From positions 1 through 6,209 of the forward strand of contig CAJYBQ010000218.1 in assembly GCA_913064755.1 (NCBI GenBank): a stretch of 6,209 nucleotides of DNA, written 5' to 3'. A program made the position numbers and the translations under genes. Source of the DNA: an uncultured Alphaproteobacteria bacterium (GTDB taxonomy: Bacteria; Pseudomonadota; Alphaproteobacteria; Minwuiales; Minwuiaceae). The first letter of the stretch is position 1, and the number at the start of each line of letters is the position of its first letter. Positions 1 to 4,838 of the stretch are shown here, in pieces. The notes beneath the pieces were generated by a model that was not told the origin of the DNA, did not search any database, and worked only from the letters and a program-made list of their open reading frames with translations.

Positions 1-368
1 GCCTCGACCTCGCCGCGCACCACCATCTCCGACAGGCGGTTCAGGCAGTACTGGGGCATGTTGCCCCCCGCCCAGGTGTAGACGAGACGCTTCGCCTGGT
101 CCGCACCGACGCGCGCGGCCAGCGACTTCGGCGGATTGGTGTATTTCCCGAACGGGCTGGCAAAGCGCCAGCTGGTGTCGGAGAAGGCGCGGATGACGAT
201 GACCGTATCCAGCGCCGCCATCAGCGCGGCCCCGGCACCACTGTCCTCCGCCGCCACCTGCACCCCCTTCGCGGTCAGATCCATGGGTGACAGCGCCTGC
301 GCCGGATCAGGTTCCCGCTGCGTGAACTGGCCGCTGCCCACCAGTCCCGGAATGCGTGATTCGTCCAT
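1..368 (-). CDS. Thiolase-like acetyl-CoA acetyltransferase family protein (N-terminal part, cut by left window edge)
   Basis: The first 122 residues are visible; the rest lies beyond the left edge. The start is the ATG read leftward from 368, preceded at a 4-nt spacing by a strong GGGGAGGA ribosome binding site (373-380). The N-terminus (MDESRIPGLVGSGQFTQRE, then SPMDL) resembles the 'VGxGQxTxR...SPxDL' opening of thiolase-fold proteins commonly annotated as acetyl-CoA acetyltransferase in proteobacteria and actinobacteria. Classical thiolases carry the nucleophilic Cys in a C-A-S-G type motif at about this depth. Here the matching stretch reads TWAGGNMPQ (residues 98-106), with Trp99 where I would place the Cys; the nearest Cys is 108. 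The exact reaction is therefore uncertain, and thiolytic or condensing activity is only inferred from the fold. It has the same orientation as the acyl-CoA genes at 1020-3909 but is separated from them by the decayed parDE locus. Confidence 0.75.
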   Translation of the reverse strand, partial: MDESRIPGLVGSGQFTQREPDPAQALSPMDLTAKGVQVAAEDSGAGAALMAALDTVIVIRAFSDTSWRFASPFGKYTNPPKSLAARVGADQAKRLVYTWAGGNMPQYCLNRLSEMVVRGEVE

Positions 369-564
369 TTCGTCCTCCCCAGGAATTGCCCGCCGATCCT
401 AGCGCGCCGCGATGGCGAGTGCGAGCGCGGGAAAAGCGGATACGGGCTGCGTCAGGTGGGGGGCGGGGGGACTGAAGCGTGAACCGCCCCGTTGTCTCGG
501 CGAACGATTCTCCAGATGTATCCGTTCTTGGTACCATGGCCTGCAATCAAGGGATCAGCACGCC
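369..564. other. Intergenic region between the thiolase-like gene and the parDE remnant
   Basis: This stretch holds the GGGGAGGA ribosome binding site of the minus-strand thiolase-like gene (373-380) and otherwise no gene I can support. Short open frames on both strands have no family resemblance. A weak TTGTCT (492-497) with ATGTAT (516-521) could be the remains of the parDE promoter, but the match is poor. No insertion-sequence ends or repeats are visible. Confidence 0.4.
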
Positions 565-717
565 ATACCCCGCAACACTTCCGTTTCACTCGGCGATCGT
601 TTTTCCGGGTTCATCGACAAGCAGGTTCTGGACGGTCGGTACGGTTCGGCCAGCGAAGTGATGTGCGCCGGTCTGCGCCTTCTGATGGAAATGCAGTCGA
701 AATATGTCGGGACGTGA
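565..717 (+). pseudogene. parD: Degenerate ParD-family antitoxin, start codon lost and C-terminus shortened
   Basis: The frame encodes PRNTSVSLGDRFSGFIDKQ followed by LDGRYGSASEV and AGLRLL, the hallmark ribbon-helix-helix N-terminal region of ParD antitoxins (usual form 'MxRNTSVxLGxxFxxFIxxQVxxGRYGSASEVVRAGLRLLE'). In the family these proteins dimerise, repress their own promoter and neutralise ParE. The codon where the family has its initiating Met is ATA (565-567), one base from ATG. A purine-rich AAGGGAT (549-555) lies upstream like an old ribosome binding site. No convincing in-frame start replaces it; the upstream in-frame ATG at 412 would add 51 unrelated residues. Position 34 is Cys where the family normally has Arg. 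The frame stops after 50 codons, whereas ParD proteins are usually about 80 residues, so most of the ParE-wrapping C-terminal segment is missing. It overlaps the parE remnant by 14 bp (704-717), as in a true parDE operon. Confidence 0.8.
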
Positions 718-1003
718 ACCGGGCTTCCGGCTTTCTCCCCTTGCCCGTGCCGACCCGGAAGAAATCCGGCGATAAACCTTCGGGATTTGGCCTCTTGCAC
801 AGGCTGACCGTTACCACAATTCGACAATGGCCGCGATCCGGGGATTGGCGGATGGCTCACCGACCGGTCGCCAGACCACGATCCGCAAGGGCTATTTCAA
901 GCTTCGAACTTGATCACACGTCATGTTCTTCCGTGTTGGCAAAGATGACATCGAGATCATGCGCATCCTTCACCAACGGATGGATGTGGACCGGCAGCTC
1001 TGA
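704..1003 (+). pseudogene. parE: ParE-family toxin pseudogene with two in-frame nonsense codons
   Basis: Reading one frame from ATG 704 to TGA 1001-1003 gives 100 codons, the normal ParE/RelE-superfamily toxin length, with two internal stops: TAA at codon 24 (773-775) and TGA at codon 70 (911-913). Around them the family pattern is clear: FRLSPLARADPEEIRR-stop-TFGIW, LAQADRY (31-37), AIRGLADGSPTGRQ (44-57), IRKGYFKLRT-stop-SHVMFFRV (60-78), and the typical C-terminus IEIMRILHQRMDVDRQL (83-99). Typical ParE sequences read 'RYT' at the first stop and 'GSH' at the second, so TAC to TAA and GGA to TGA single-base changes explain both. Arg22 sits where Trp is common. Intact ParE poisons DNA gyrase; this copy cannot make a full-length product without readthrough. 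No frameshift has accumulated, suggesting fairly recent inactivation. The 14-bp overlap with parD supports descent from a functional operon. Confidence 0.87.
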
Positions 1004-1015
1004 GAACCTTCTCAG
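1000..1015. terminator. Short perfect inverted repeat between convergent 3' ends (possible weak terminator)
   Basis: CTGAGAA-CC-TTCTCAG is a perfect 7-bp-arm inverted repeat. It covers the stop codon of the parE remnant and begins 5 bp beyond the stop codon of the minus-strand flavin oxidoreductase. The convergent position suits a transcription-ending hairpin, but neither strand shows a T-tract after the stem, and the loop has only two bases unless the inner pairs open. Function is inferred from position only. Confidence 0.35.
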
Positions 1016-1019
1016 CCCC

Positions 1020-2171
1020 CTATTTCAGCTGCCGCATGTCCCCGATCGTTTCCGGCGCAGCTTCGCGCAAATGCGCGAAAGCCTGGGGCCAGCGGGCGGG
1101 TTCGGCGCGGGCGTATTGCGCGGGATAGGCGACCTTCGCGCCCAGCACCTCGGCTGCGTGCCAGGCCCAGCGTGGGTCGTACATCATGCCCCGTGCCAGC
1201 ATGACGAAATCGGCCTGGCCGGAGGCGATGATGGCCTCCGCCTGTTGCGCATCATTGATCATGCCGACGGCCATGGTGGGCAGGCCCGTGGCCTGTTTCA
1301 CCGCCGCCGCGAATTCCACCTGGTAGCCGGGTCCGACCGGGATCTTCTGGCGTGGATCGACCCCCGAGGTGGTGACATCGATGAAGTCGCAGCCGATCTG
1401 TTTCAGCGCCTCGCAGAACGCCACCGTGTCCTCCACCGTCCAGCCACCGTCCACCCAGTCGGTGGCGGAGATGCGGACGCCCAGCGCGCGGTCGGCGGGC
1501 CAGACGGCCTTCACCGCCTGGAACACTTCCAGCGGATAGCGCATCCGCCCGGCCAGGTCGCCGCCATAGGCATCGTCGCGGCGATTGCTCAAGGGGCTGA
1601 GGAACTGGTGCAGCAGGTAACCGTGCCCGACGTGGAATTCGCAGACATCGAAACCCAGCCGGGCGGAGCGTTCCGCCGCGGCCACGAAATCGGCCTTCAC
1701 GCGGTCCAGCGTCGCCCGGTCCATCGCCTGCGGCGTCGGCCAGCCGGTGTCATAGGCATCGGCGCTGGGACCCAGCGTCTGCCATGCGCCCTCGGCTTCG
1801 GTCAGGGGCTGGGCACCGTCGCGGGGGCGATGCACCGATGCCTTGCGCCCCGCGTGGGCCAGCTGGATGCCCAGCTTCAGGTCCGGCCCGCCGTGGTCGC
1901 GCGCGAAGCCGACGAAGCGGGCAATCGCCGCCTCGTTGGCGTCGCTGTATATCCCCAGGCAATGCGGGCTGATGCGCCCGTCGGGGCTGACTGCCGTCGC
2001 CTCGATGATCAGCAATGCCGCACCACTCATGGCGAGGTTGCCATAGTGCATCAGGTGCCAGTCCTGGGCCGTGCCGTCCTCCGCCATGTACTGGCACATG
2101 GGCGAAATGACGATGCGGTTGGCCAGGGCCACGTCGTTCAGGCGAGTCGGGGTGAAGAGGGCGCTGGTCAT
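1020..2171 (-). CDS. NADH:flavin oxidoreductase / Old Yellow Enzyme family (YqjM-like ene-reductase), 383 aa
   Basis: This FMN-dependent TIM-barrel enzyme belongs to the family that reduces activated C=C bonds (enones, some enoyl thioesters) with NAD(P)H. The start at 2171 (MTSALFTPTRL) is preferred over an ATG 22 codons further upstream because it matches the family N-terminus and follows GAGG, which overlaps the stop codon of the SDR gene. Visible markers of the YqjM ('thermophilic-like') subclass are Cys26 and Tyr28 in SPMCQY, Gln103 in the IQLAHAGRKA segment, the substrate-binding His pair 180 and 183 plus Tyr185 in FHVGHGYLLHQFLSPLSN, the RMRYPLEV segment, and a C-terminal QYAR whose Arg corresponds to the inter-subunit arginine finger of YqjM. 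Length is slightly above YqjM (about 340). Only 10 bp separate it from the upstream SDR, so the two are almost certainly co-transcribed. Related proteins act in degradation of aromatic or alicyclic acids, but the substrate here is unknown. Confidence 0.93.
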   Translation of the reverse strand: MTSALFTPTRLNDVALANRIVISPMCQYMAEDGTAQDWHLMHYGNLAMSGAALLIIEATAVSPDGRISPHCLGIYSDANEAAIARFVGFARDHGGPDLKLGIQLAHAGRKASVHRPRDGAQPLTEAEGAWQTLGPSADAYDTGWPTPQAMDRATLDRVKADFVAAAERSARLGFDVCEFHVGHGYLLHQFLSPLSNRRDDAYGGDLAGRMRYPLEVFQAVKAVWPADRALGVRISATDWVDGGWTVEDTVAFCEALKQIGCDFIDVTTSGVDPRQKIPVGPGYQVEFAAAVKQATGLPTMAVGMINDAQQAEAIIASGQADFVMLARGMMYDPRWAWHAAEVLGAKVAYPAQYARAEPARWPQAFAHLREAAPETIGDMRQLK

Positions 2172-2181
2172 GCCTGCTGCC

Positions 2182-2946
2182 TCAACGCTGGTCAAACTTG
2201 GACAGCAGCTTGCGCATGCCGCCGATCCAGCGGTCATAATTGCCGGTCTTGCGCTGGATGTAATCGCGCACCTGCGGATGCGGCAGGATCAGGAATTCCT
2301 CCCGCGCCATGGTGGCCACCACGTCGGCCGCCAGGTCGTCGGGTTCCACGATGCCATCGACGCTGGCCACCCCTTCGCCGTCACCGATCATCGGCGTGCG
2401 GACGGCCTGCGGGCAGAGGCAGGACACGCGAATGCCCTTGCCGCCATAGTTGATCGACAGCCATTCGGCGAAGGCAACCGCGCCATGCTTGGTGACGGCG
2501 TAGGTCGCCGAATCCACCTGCGACAACAGACCGGCGGCAGAGGCGGTATTCACCAGGTAGCCACCGCCGCGTTCGATCATGCCGGGAATGACGGCGCGGG
2601 CCGCGAAGACATGCGACATGACGTGAATGTCCCAGTTCAGCTGCCATTCGGCGGTCGCGACCTTCTCGTCACCCAGGCGCGCGATACCGGCGTTGGAGCA
2701 GAAGATGTCGATGGGGCCGGCCAGGCGTTCCGCCTCCGCCACCAGGTGCTTGATCGCATCCTCGCTGGTCACATCCGTCTGCACCGCGTGACCGCCAACC
2801 GAATCCGCCACCACCTGCAACGACGCCATGTCCAGGTCGGCGACGACGATGGCCTTCGCGCCCTCCGCATGGAACTTCCGCGCCATGGCGGCACCAATGC
2901 CCCCGGCACCGCCGGTGATCACGCAAACCTTGCCCTTGATATCCAT
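2182..2946 (-). CDS. Short-chain dehydrogenase/reductase (SDR), 254 aa, with an altered catalytic tetrad
   Basis: This is a classical SDR, a cytosolic NAD(P)-dependent oxidoreductase of hydroxyl/keto groups with a Rossmann fold. The start at 2946 gives MDIKGKVCVITGG and is preceded by GGGAGA (2952-2957) at 5 nt; an ATG 20 codons upstream adds a non-family tail. The cofactor motif TGGAGGIG is at residues 11-18. Asp37, at the end of the second strand, suggests NAD rather than NADP preference. DVT is at 58-60 and the NAG motif at 85-87. Catalytic Ser136, Tyr149 and Lys153 (YAVTK) are present. The fourth tetrad residue, Asn in most classical SDRs (W-D-x-N-x-x-x), is His108 here (NWDIHVMSH), encoded by CAC where AAC would be Asn. 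It lies 114 bp downstream of the 3-hydroxyacyl-CoA dehydrogenase and directly upstream of the flavin oxidoreductase, consistent with a role in oxidising a hydroxy intermediate; the substrate is not known. Confidence 0.93.
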   Translation of the reverse strand: MDIKGKVCVITGGAGGIGAAMARKFHAEGAKAIVVADLDMASLQVVADSVGGHAVQTDVTSEDAIKHLVAEAERLAGPIDIFCSNAGIARLGDEKVATAEWQLNWDIHVMSHVFAARAVIPGMIERGGGYLVNTASAAGLLSQVDSATYAVTKHGAVAFAEWLSINYGGKGIRVSCLCPQAVRTPMIGDGEGVASVDGIVEPDDLAADVVATMAREEFLILPHPQVRDYIQRKTGNYDRWIGGMRKLLSKFDQR

Positions 2947-3060
2947 CGTCGTCTCCCGTGTTGCATGTTTCGTGGCCTGTTCCGTTCCTCTCCCCGTCCC
3001 GGCCACCCGTTTCAGGATAATTGCGAGAGTGGCCGGGAGGAGGAAGGAGCAGGCTGAGAA

Positions 3061-3909
3061 TCAGTCGTACTTCTTCCAGCCCTGGCCGGCCTTGCGGCCA
3101 TTGTGGCCAGCACGGACCTTCTGCTTCAGCAGCGGGCGCGGCCGGAACCGCTCCCCGTAGGACCCGTGCATGATCTCCTGCGCCTGTTCGCACAGGCTGA
3201 GTGTCACCGCGTCCATCAGTTCGAACGGCCCGATCGGATGACCCAGCCCCAGCTTGCAGGCGGTGTCGATGTCCTCCGGCGTGGCGACGCCTTCCTCCAC
3301 CAGCCGCACGGCTTCGATCATGAAGACATGCAGCAGCCGGTTCACGGCGAAACCGGTCACGTCCTTGATGCGGATCGGGTGCTTGGCCGCGGCCTTCAGG
3401 TGTCCGAACATCTCCTCCACCACGGCCTCGTCGGTCTCGAAACCCGGCATGACTTCGACCAGTTTCATGCGCGAGACGGGGGAGAAGAAATGCGTGCCTA
3501 CGAAGCGCGGACGCCGCGCCACGTCGACATGCGCTGCCAGGGTCGAGATCGCGATGGTCGACGTATTGGTGCAGAAGATCGCGTCGGGGCCGCAGATACC
3601 GTCCAGCCTGGCCCAGGCCTCGCCCTTCACTGCCTCGTCCTCGAACACCGCCTCGAAGACGATTTCCCGGTCGGCGAAGCTGTTCAGGTCGGCGTCGAAC
3701 GTCATCCGGTCCAGCGGCGCGCCGTCGGCTTCCGAATAGAAGCCGCGCGCCAGTCCCTTGTTCCAGATGCCTTCCAGACGATCCCTTGCCGCCGCCAGCA
3801 CCTCGTCACTGCGATCACTCAGCAGCACTTCGTATCCGGCGCGGGCGAATTCAAAGGCGATCTCCGCCCCCATCAGACCCGCACCGACCACGCCAACCCG
3901 TTTCAGCAT
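3061..3909 (-). CDS. 3-hydroxyacyl-CoA dehydrogenase (3-hydroxybutyryl-CoA dehydrogenase type), 282 aa
   Basis: This is a stand-alone single-function dehydrogenase that oxidises L-3-hydroxyacyl-CoA to 3-ketoacyl-CoA with NAD, or runs in reverse. The start at 3909 (MLKRVGVVGAGLMG) follows GGGGAGGT (3917-3924) at 7 nt; a further in-frame ATG at 3993 would add 28 residues before the Rossmann fold and is rejected. The NAD motif GAGLMG is at 9-14 and Asp32 closes the second strand. The catalytic set fits the family: Ser117 in NTST, His140 in THFFSPV, Glu152 in MKLVEV and Asn190 in GFAVNR. The His-Glu and Glu-Asn spacings of 12 and 38 match the human enzyme. The residue after HFF is Ser143 rather than the usual Asn. 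The C-terminal dimerisation domain ends in GHNGRKAGQGWKKYD, typical of the 280-290 aa family. It heads the SDR/flavin oxidoreductase gene run and has a palindrome just upstream of its ribosome binding site, a likely control point. Confidence 0.95.
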   Translation of the reverse strand: MLKRVGVVGAGLMGAEIAFEFARAGYEVLLSDRSDEVLAAARDRLEGIWNKGLARGFYSEADGAPLDRMTFDADLNSFADREIVFEAVFEDEAVKGEAWARLDGICGPDAIFCTNTSTIAISTLAAHVDVARRPRFVGTHFFSPVSRMKLVEVMPGFETDEAVVEEMFGHLKAAAKHPIRIKDVTGFAVNRLLHVFMIEAVRLVEEGVATPEDIDTACKLGLGHPIGPFELMDAVTLSLCEQAQEIMHGSYGERFRPRPLLKQKVRAGHNGRKAGQGWKKYD

Positions 3910-3925
3910 GCCCTCGACCTCCCCA

Positions 3926-3944
3926 ATTGTTGCCTGGCGACAAT
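3926..3944. promoter_or_regulatory. 19-bp near-perfect palindrome, candidate operator for the 3-hydroxyacyl-CoA dehydrogenase operon
   Basis: ATTGTTGCC-T-GGCGACAAT has 9-bp arms with a single mismatch around one central base. It lies 16 bp upstream of the dehydrogenase start codon, immediately before the GGGGAGGT ribosome binding site. Size, symmetry and location fit a dimeric repressor site (TetR-, LacI- or GntR-type proteins commonly use such sites in acyl-CoA operons). No regulator gene is in the window, so the binding protein is unknown. A transcript hairpin is an alternative reading. Confidence 0.5.
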
Positions 3945-3999
3945 GCGCGAGCGCGGGCACGCGATCAAGCACCCCTCGCCGTGTCGGGCACACGTGATA

Positions 4000-4039
4000 C
4001 GGTATTTTTACATATATTTCTTGTGACCGGTTATTTTAC
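4000..4039 (+). repeat. Pair of 12-bp direct repeats in the AT-rich divergent intergenic region
   Basis: CGGTATTTTTAC (4000-4011) and CGGTTATTTTAC (4028-4039) match at 10 of 12 positions and start 28 bp apart. The second copy is also a short inverted repeat, CGGT-TATTTT-ACCG (4028-4041), sitting in the spacer between the proposed -35 and -10 elements of the small-gene cassette. The base composition is far more AT-rich than the surrounding genes. A tandem operator for the cassette's own helix-turn-helix protein is possible but inferred. Confidence 0.4.
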
Positions 4040-4048
4040 CGCTATATT
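4021..4048 (+). promoter_or_regulatory. Sigma-70-type promoter for the small-gene cassette
   Basis: TTGTGA (4021-4026) and TATATT (4043-4048) are separated by 16 bp, close to the TTGACA/TATAAT consensus. They sit in an AT-rich stretch that contrasts with GC-rich surroundings. Transcription would begin near 4055, giving a leader of about 23 nt before ATG 4078 that contains the AGGAG ribosome binding site (4064-4068). Confidence 0.55.
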
Positions 4049-4077
4049 GGTTGCATGAAACACAGGAGTGCACCCCC

Positions 4078-4338
4078 ATGGCGATGAACGATCTGATCGA
4101 GGAGCGGGAGCGTCTGCTGAAGCAGCGCATGAACATCCTGCAGGCCGCCCTGCGTCCCGCACAGGAATCCGACCTGGACGACGCGGCGCGGTCGGAACTG
4201 CACATCCAGTTCTCCGAAGCGCTGGACGACGCCTTCTTCAACCTGCTGCAGCCGCTGGAGGTCGAGATGGATGACCTGCAGCGGCAGGCCGCGATCCGCG
4301 CCGCAGCCCGCGACCTTGCCGCCCTGCGCTTCCGCTAG
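4078..4338 (+). CDS. Small acidic, probably all-helical hypothetical protein, 86 aa
   Basis: I do not recognise a family. The start ATG at 4078 follows AGGAG (4064-4068) at 9 nt. A TTG nine codons upstream (4051) keeps the frame open, but it overlaps the expected transcription start and has no ribosome binding site. A second ATG at 4084 is possible. The protein is rich in Glu, Asp, Leu, Arg and Ala, contains no Cys, Gly, Lys-rich tail, signal peptide or membrane segment, and has long amphipathic stretches: IEERERLLKQRM near the N-terminus, LHIQFSEALDDAFF mid-protein and QRQAAIRAAARDLAAL at the end. This suggests a helical bundle or coiled coil. Codon bias (strong G/C third positions) supports real coding. 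It is the first gene of a three-gene plus-strand cassette between minus-strand metabolic genes. Confidence 0.72.
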   Translation: MAMNDLIEERERLLKQRMNILQAALRPAQESDLDDAARSELHIQFSEALDDAFFNLLQPLEVEMDDLQRQAAIRAAARDLAALRFR

Positions 4339-4386
4339 GTCTGACGACACCGCCCACAGGACATCCCGAACCGAGAAGGACCGGAC

Positions 4387-4602
4387 ATGGAACCCATCAT
4401 GCTCGAACTCACGACCCAGTATCGCGACGAGAACGACGAACTGGTCACCGTCATCCAGTGCGGCAACGAGGTGACCCTGGAGACCGTGCGCGGCGGGCGC
4501 ATCTGGTTGCAGCGGTCGGTGGTGCAGCGGATCGCGGACATGTTCCGTCGCCACGATGCCGCCGTCAGCCTGATCGCCGGCACCGTGCGGGAGGAAACCT
4601 GA
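4387..4602 (+). CDS. Small hypothetical protein, 71 aa, second gene of the AlpA-like cassette
   Basis: I do not recognise a family. Translation starts at ATG 4387 behind a purine-rich GAGAAGGA (4372-4379) at about 7 nt, 48 bp after the previous gene. An internal Met at residue 5 is an alternative start. The sequence appears to be beta-strand rich in the first half (LELTTQYRDENDELVTVIQC, then EVTLETVRGGRIWLQ), followed by one helix (SVVQRIADMFRRHDAA) and a last strand (VSLIAG). This would suit a small alpha/beta dimer or DNA/protein-binding module, but that is inference from residue pattern only. There is one Cys (25), no signal peptide and no membrane segment. Its stop codon TGA overlaps the start of the AlpA-like gene (TGATG), which implies translational coupling and a shared job. 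Confidence 0.7.
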   Translation: MEPIMLELTTQYRDENDELVTVIQCGNEVTLETVRGGRIWLQRSVVQRIADMFRRHDAAVSLIAGTVREET

Positions 4603-4802
4603 TGCCCGCCGCGCGTCGCCGCCGCCCGACCAGCCCGATGACCCTGGCCGAAGTTACCGAATTTACCGGCAAGAGCCGCATCACCATCTGGCGCATGCGC
4701 CGTGACGGGCGCTTTCCCGACCCCGTGTCGCGACGGGGCAACAGCCTTGTCTGGGATGGAACCGCCGTGCGCCGCTGGCGCCTGACCGGTGGCCAGGCCT
4801 GA
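4602..4802 (+). CDS. AlpA/excisionase-like helix-turn-helix DNA-binding protein, 66 aa
   Basis: The start ATG at 4602 shares a base with the preceding TGA. GGGAGGA inside the upstream gene (4589-4595) gives a good ribosome binding site. After a basic N-terminal arm (PAARRRRP), the core LAEVTEFTGKSRITIWRMRR, then DGRFPDPVSRRG, VW and VRRW, matches the AlpA-type winged helix pattern: 'L..V...TG.SR.T(I/L)(Y/W)R....G.FP.P...G....W....V..W'. Members of this family are small phage or integrative-element regulators, named after the CP4-57 AlpA activator, and relatives of excisionases. They bind DNA as transcription or recombination factors. Position 13 is another Met (MTLAE) and could be an alternative start. 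No integrase or phage gene is visible in the window, so whether this belongs to an element or is a domesticated regulator of its own cassette is open. Confidence 0.85.
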   Translation: MPAARRRRPTSPMTLAEVTEFTGKSRITIWRMRRDGRFPDPVSRRGNSLVWDGTAVRRWRLTGGQA

Positions 4803-4834
4803 CCGGCGCGGCCAGACTGCCCGGCCCTGCCGGT
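4802..4834 (+). terminator. GC-rich hairpin directly at the end of the AlpA-like gene
   Basis: An outer stem ACCGGC (4802-4807) / GCCGGT (4829-4834) encloses an inner GGCC (4810-4813) / GGCC (4823-4826) pair. The left arm begins on the last base of the AlpA-like stop codon. No T-run follows, so classic intrinsic termination is doubtful; position is the main support. Confidence 0.35.
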
Positions 4835-4838
4835 GTCA

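Noticed and set aside
412..717. A 101-residue plus-strand protein starting at ATG 412 and containing the ParD motif
   Set aside because: The first 51 residues are unlike any ParD N-terminus and lack a ribosome binding site; the family sequence begins exactly at the ATA codon at 565, so the long frame is fortuitous.
492..2453. A 653-residue plus-strand open frame
   Set aside because: It runs antisense through the flavin oxidoreductase and SDR genes and out of frame through parE. Its sequence is low-complexity, rich in Arg/His/Gly/Ala, with no family match, a common by-product of high-GC coding on the other strand.
2071..3057. A 328-residue plus-strand open frame
   Set aside because: It is antisense to the SDR gene with no recognisable motif; the minus-strand SDR has a full set of catalytic motifs and a ribosome binding site.
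2947..3060. A promoter or terminator between the dehydrogenase and SDR genes
   Set aside because: The 114-bp gap has the SDR ribosome binding site but no convincing hairpin or -35/-10 pair on the minus strand, so I did not list one.
3103..4026. A 307-residue plus-strand open frame
   Set aside because: It is antisense to the 3-hydroxyacyl-CoA dehydrogenase, compositionally odd (His/Arg/Asp-rich), and ends inside the AT-rich promoter region.
4042..4554. A 170-residue minus-strand open frame across the small-gene cassette
   Set aside because: It runs through the cassette promoter and two plus-strand genes that have better ribosome binding sites and coupling; no family resemblance was seen in the minus-strand translation.
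4078..4802. The cassette as a complete mobile element or prophage
   Set aside because: Only the AlpA-like protein hints at this; there is no integrase, no tRNA gene and no flanking direct repeat that I can find in the window.
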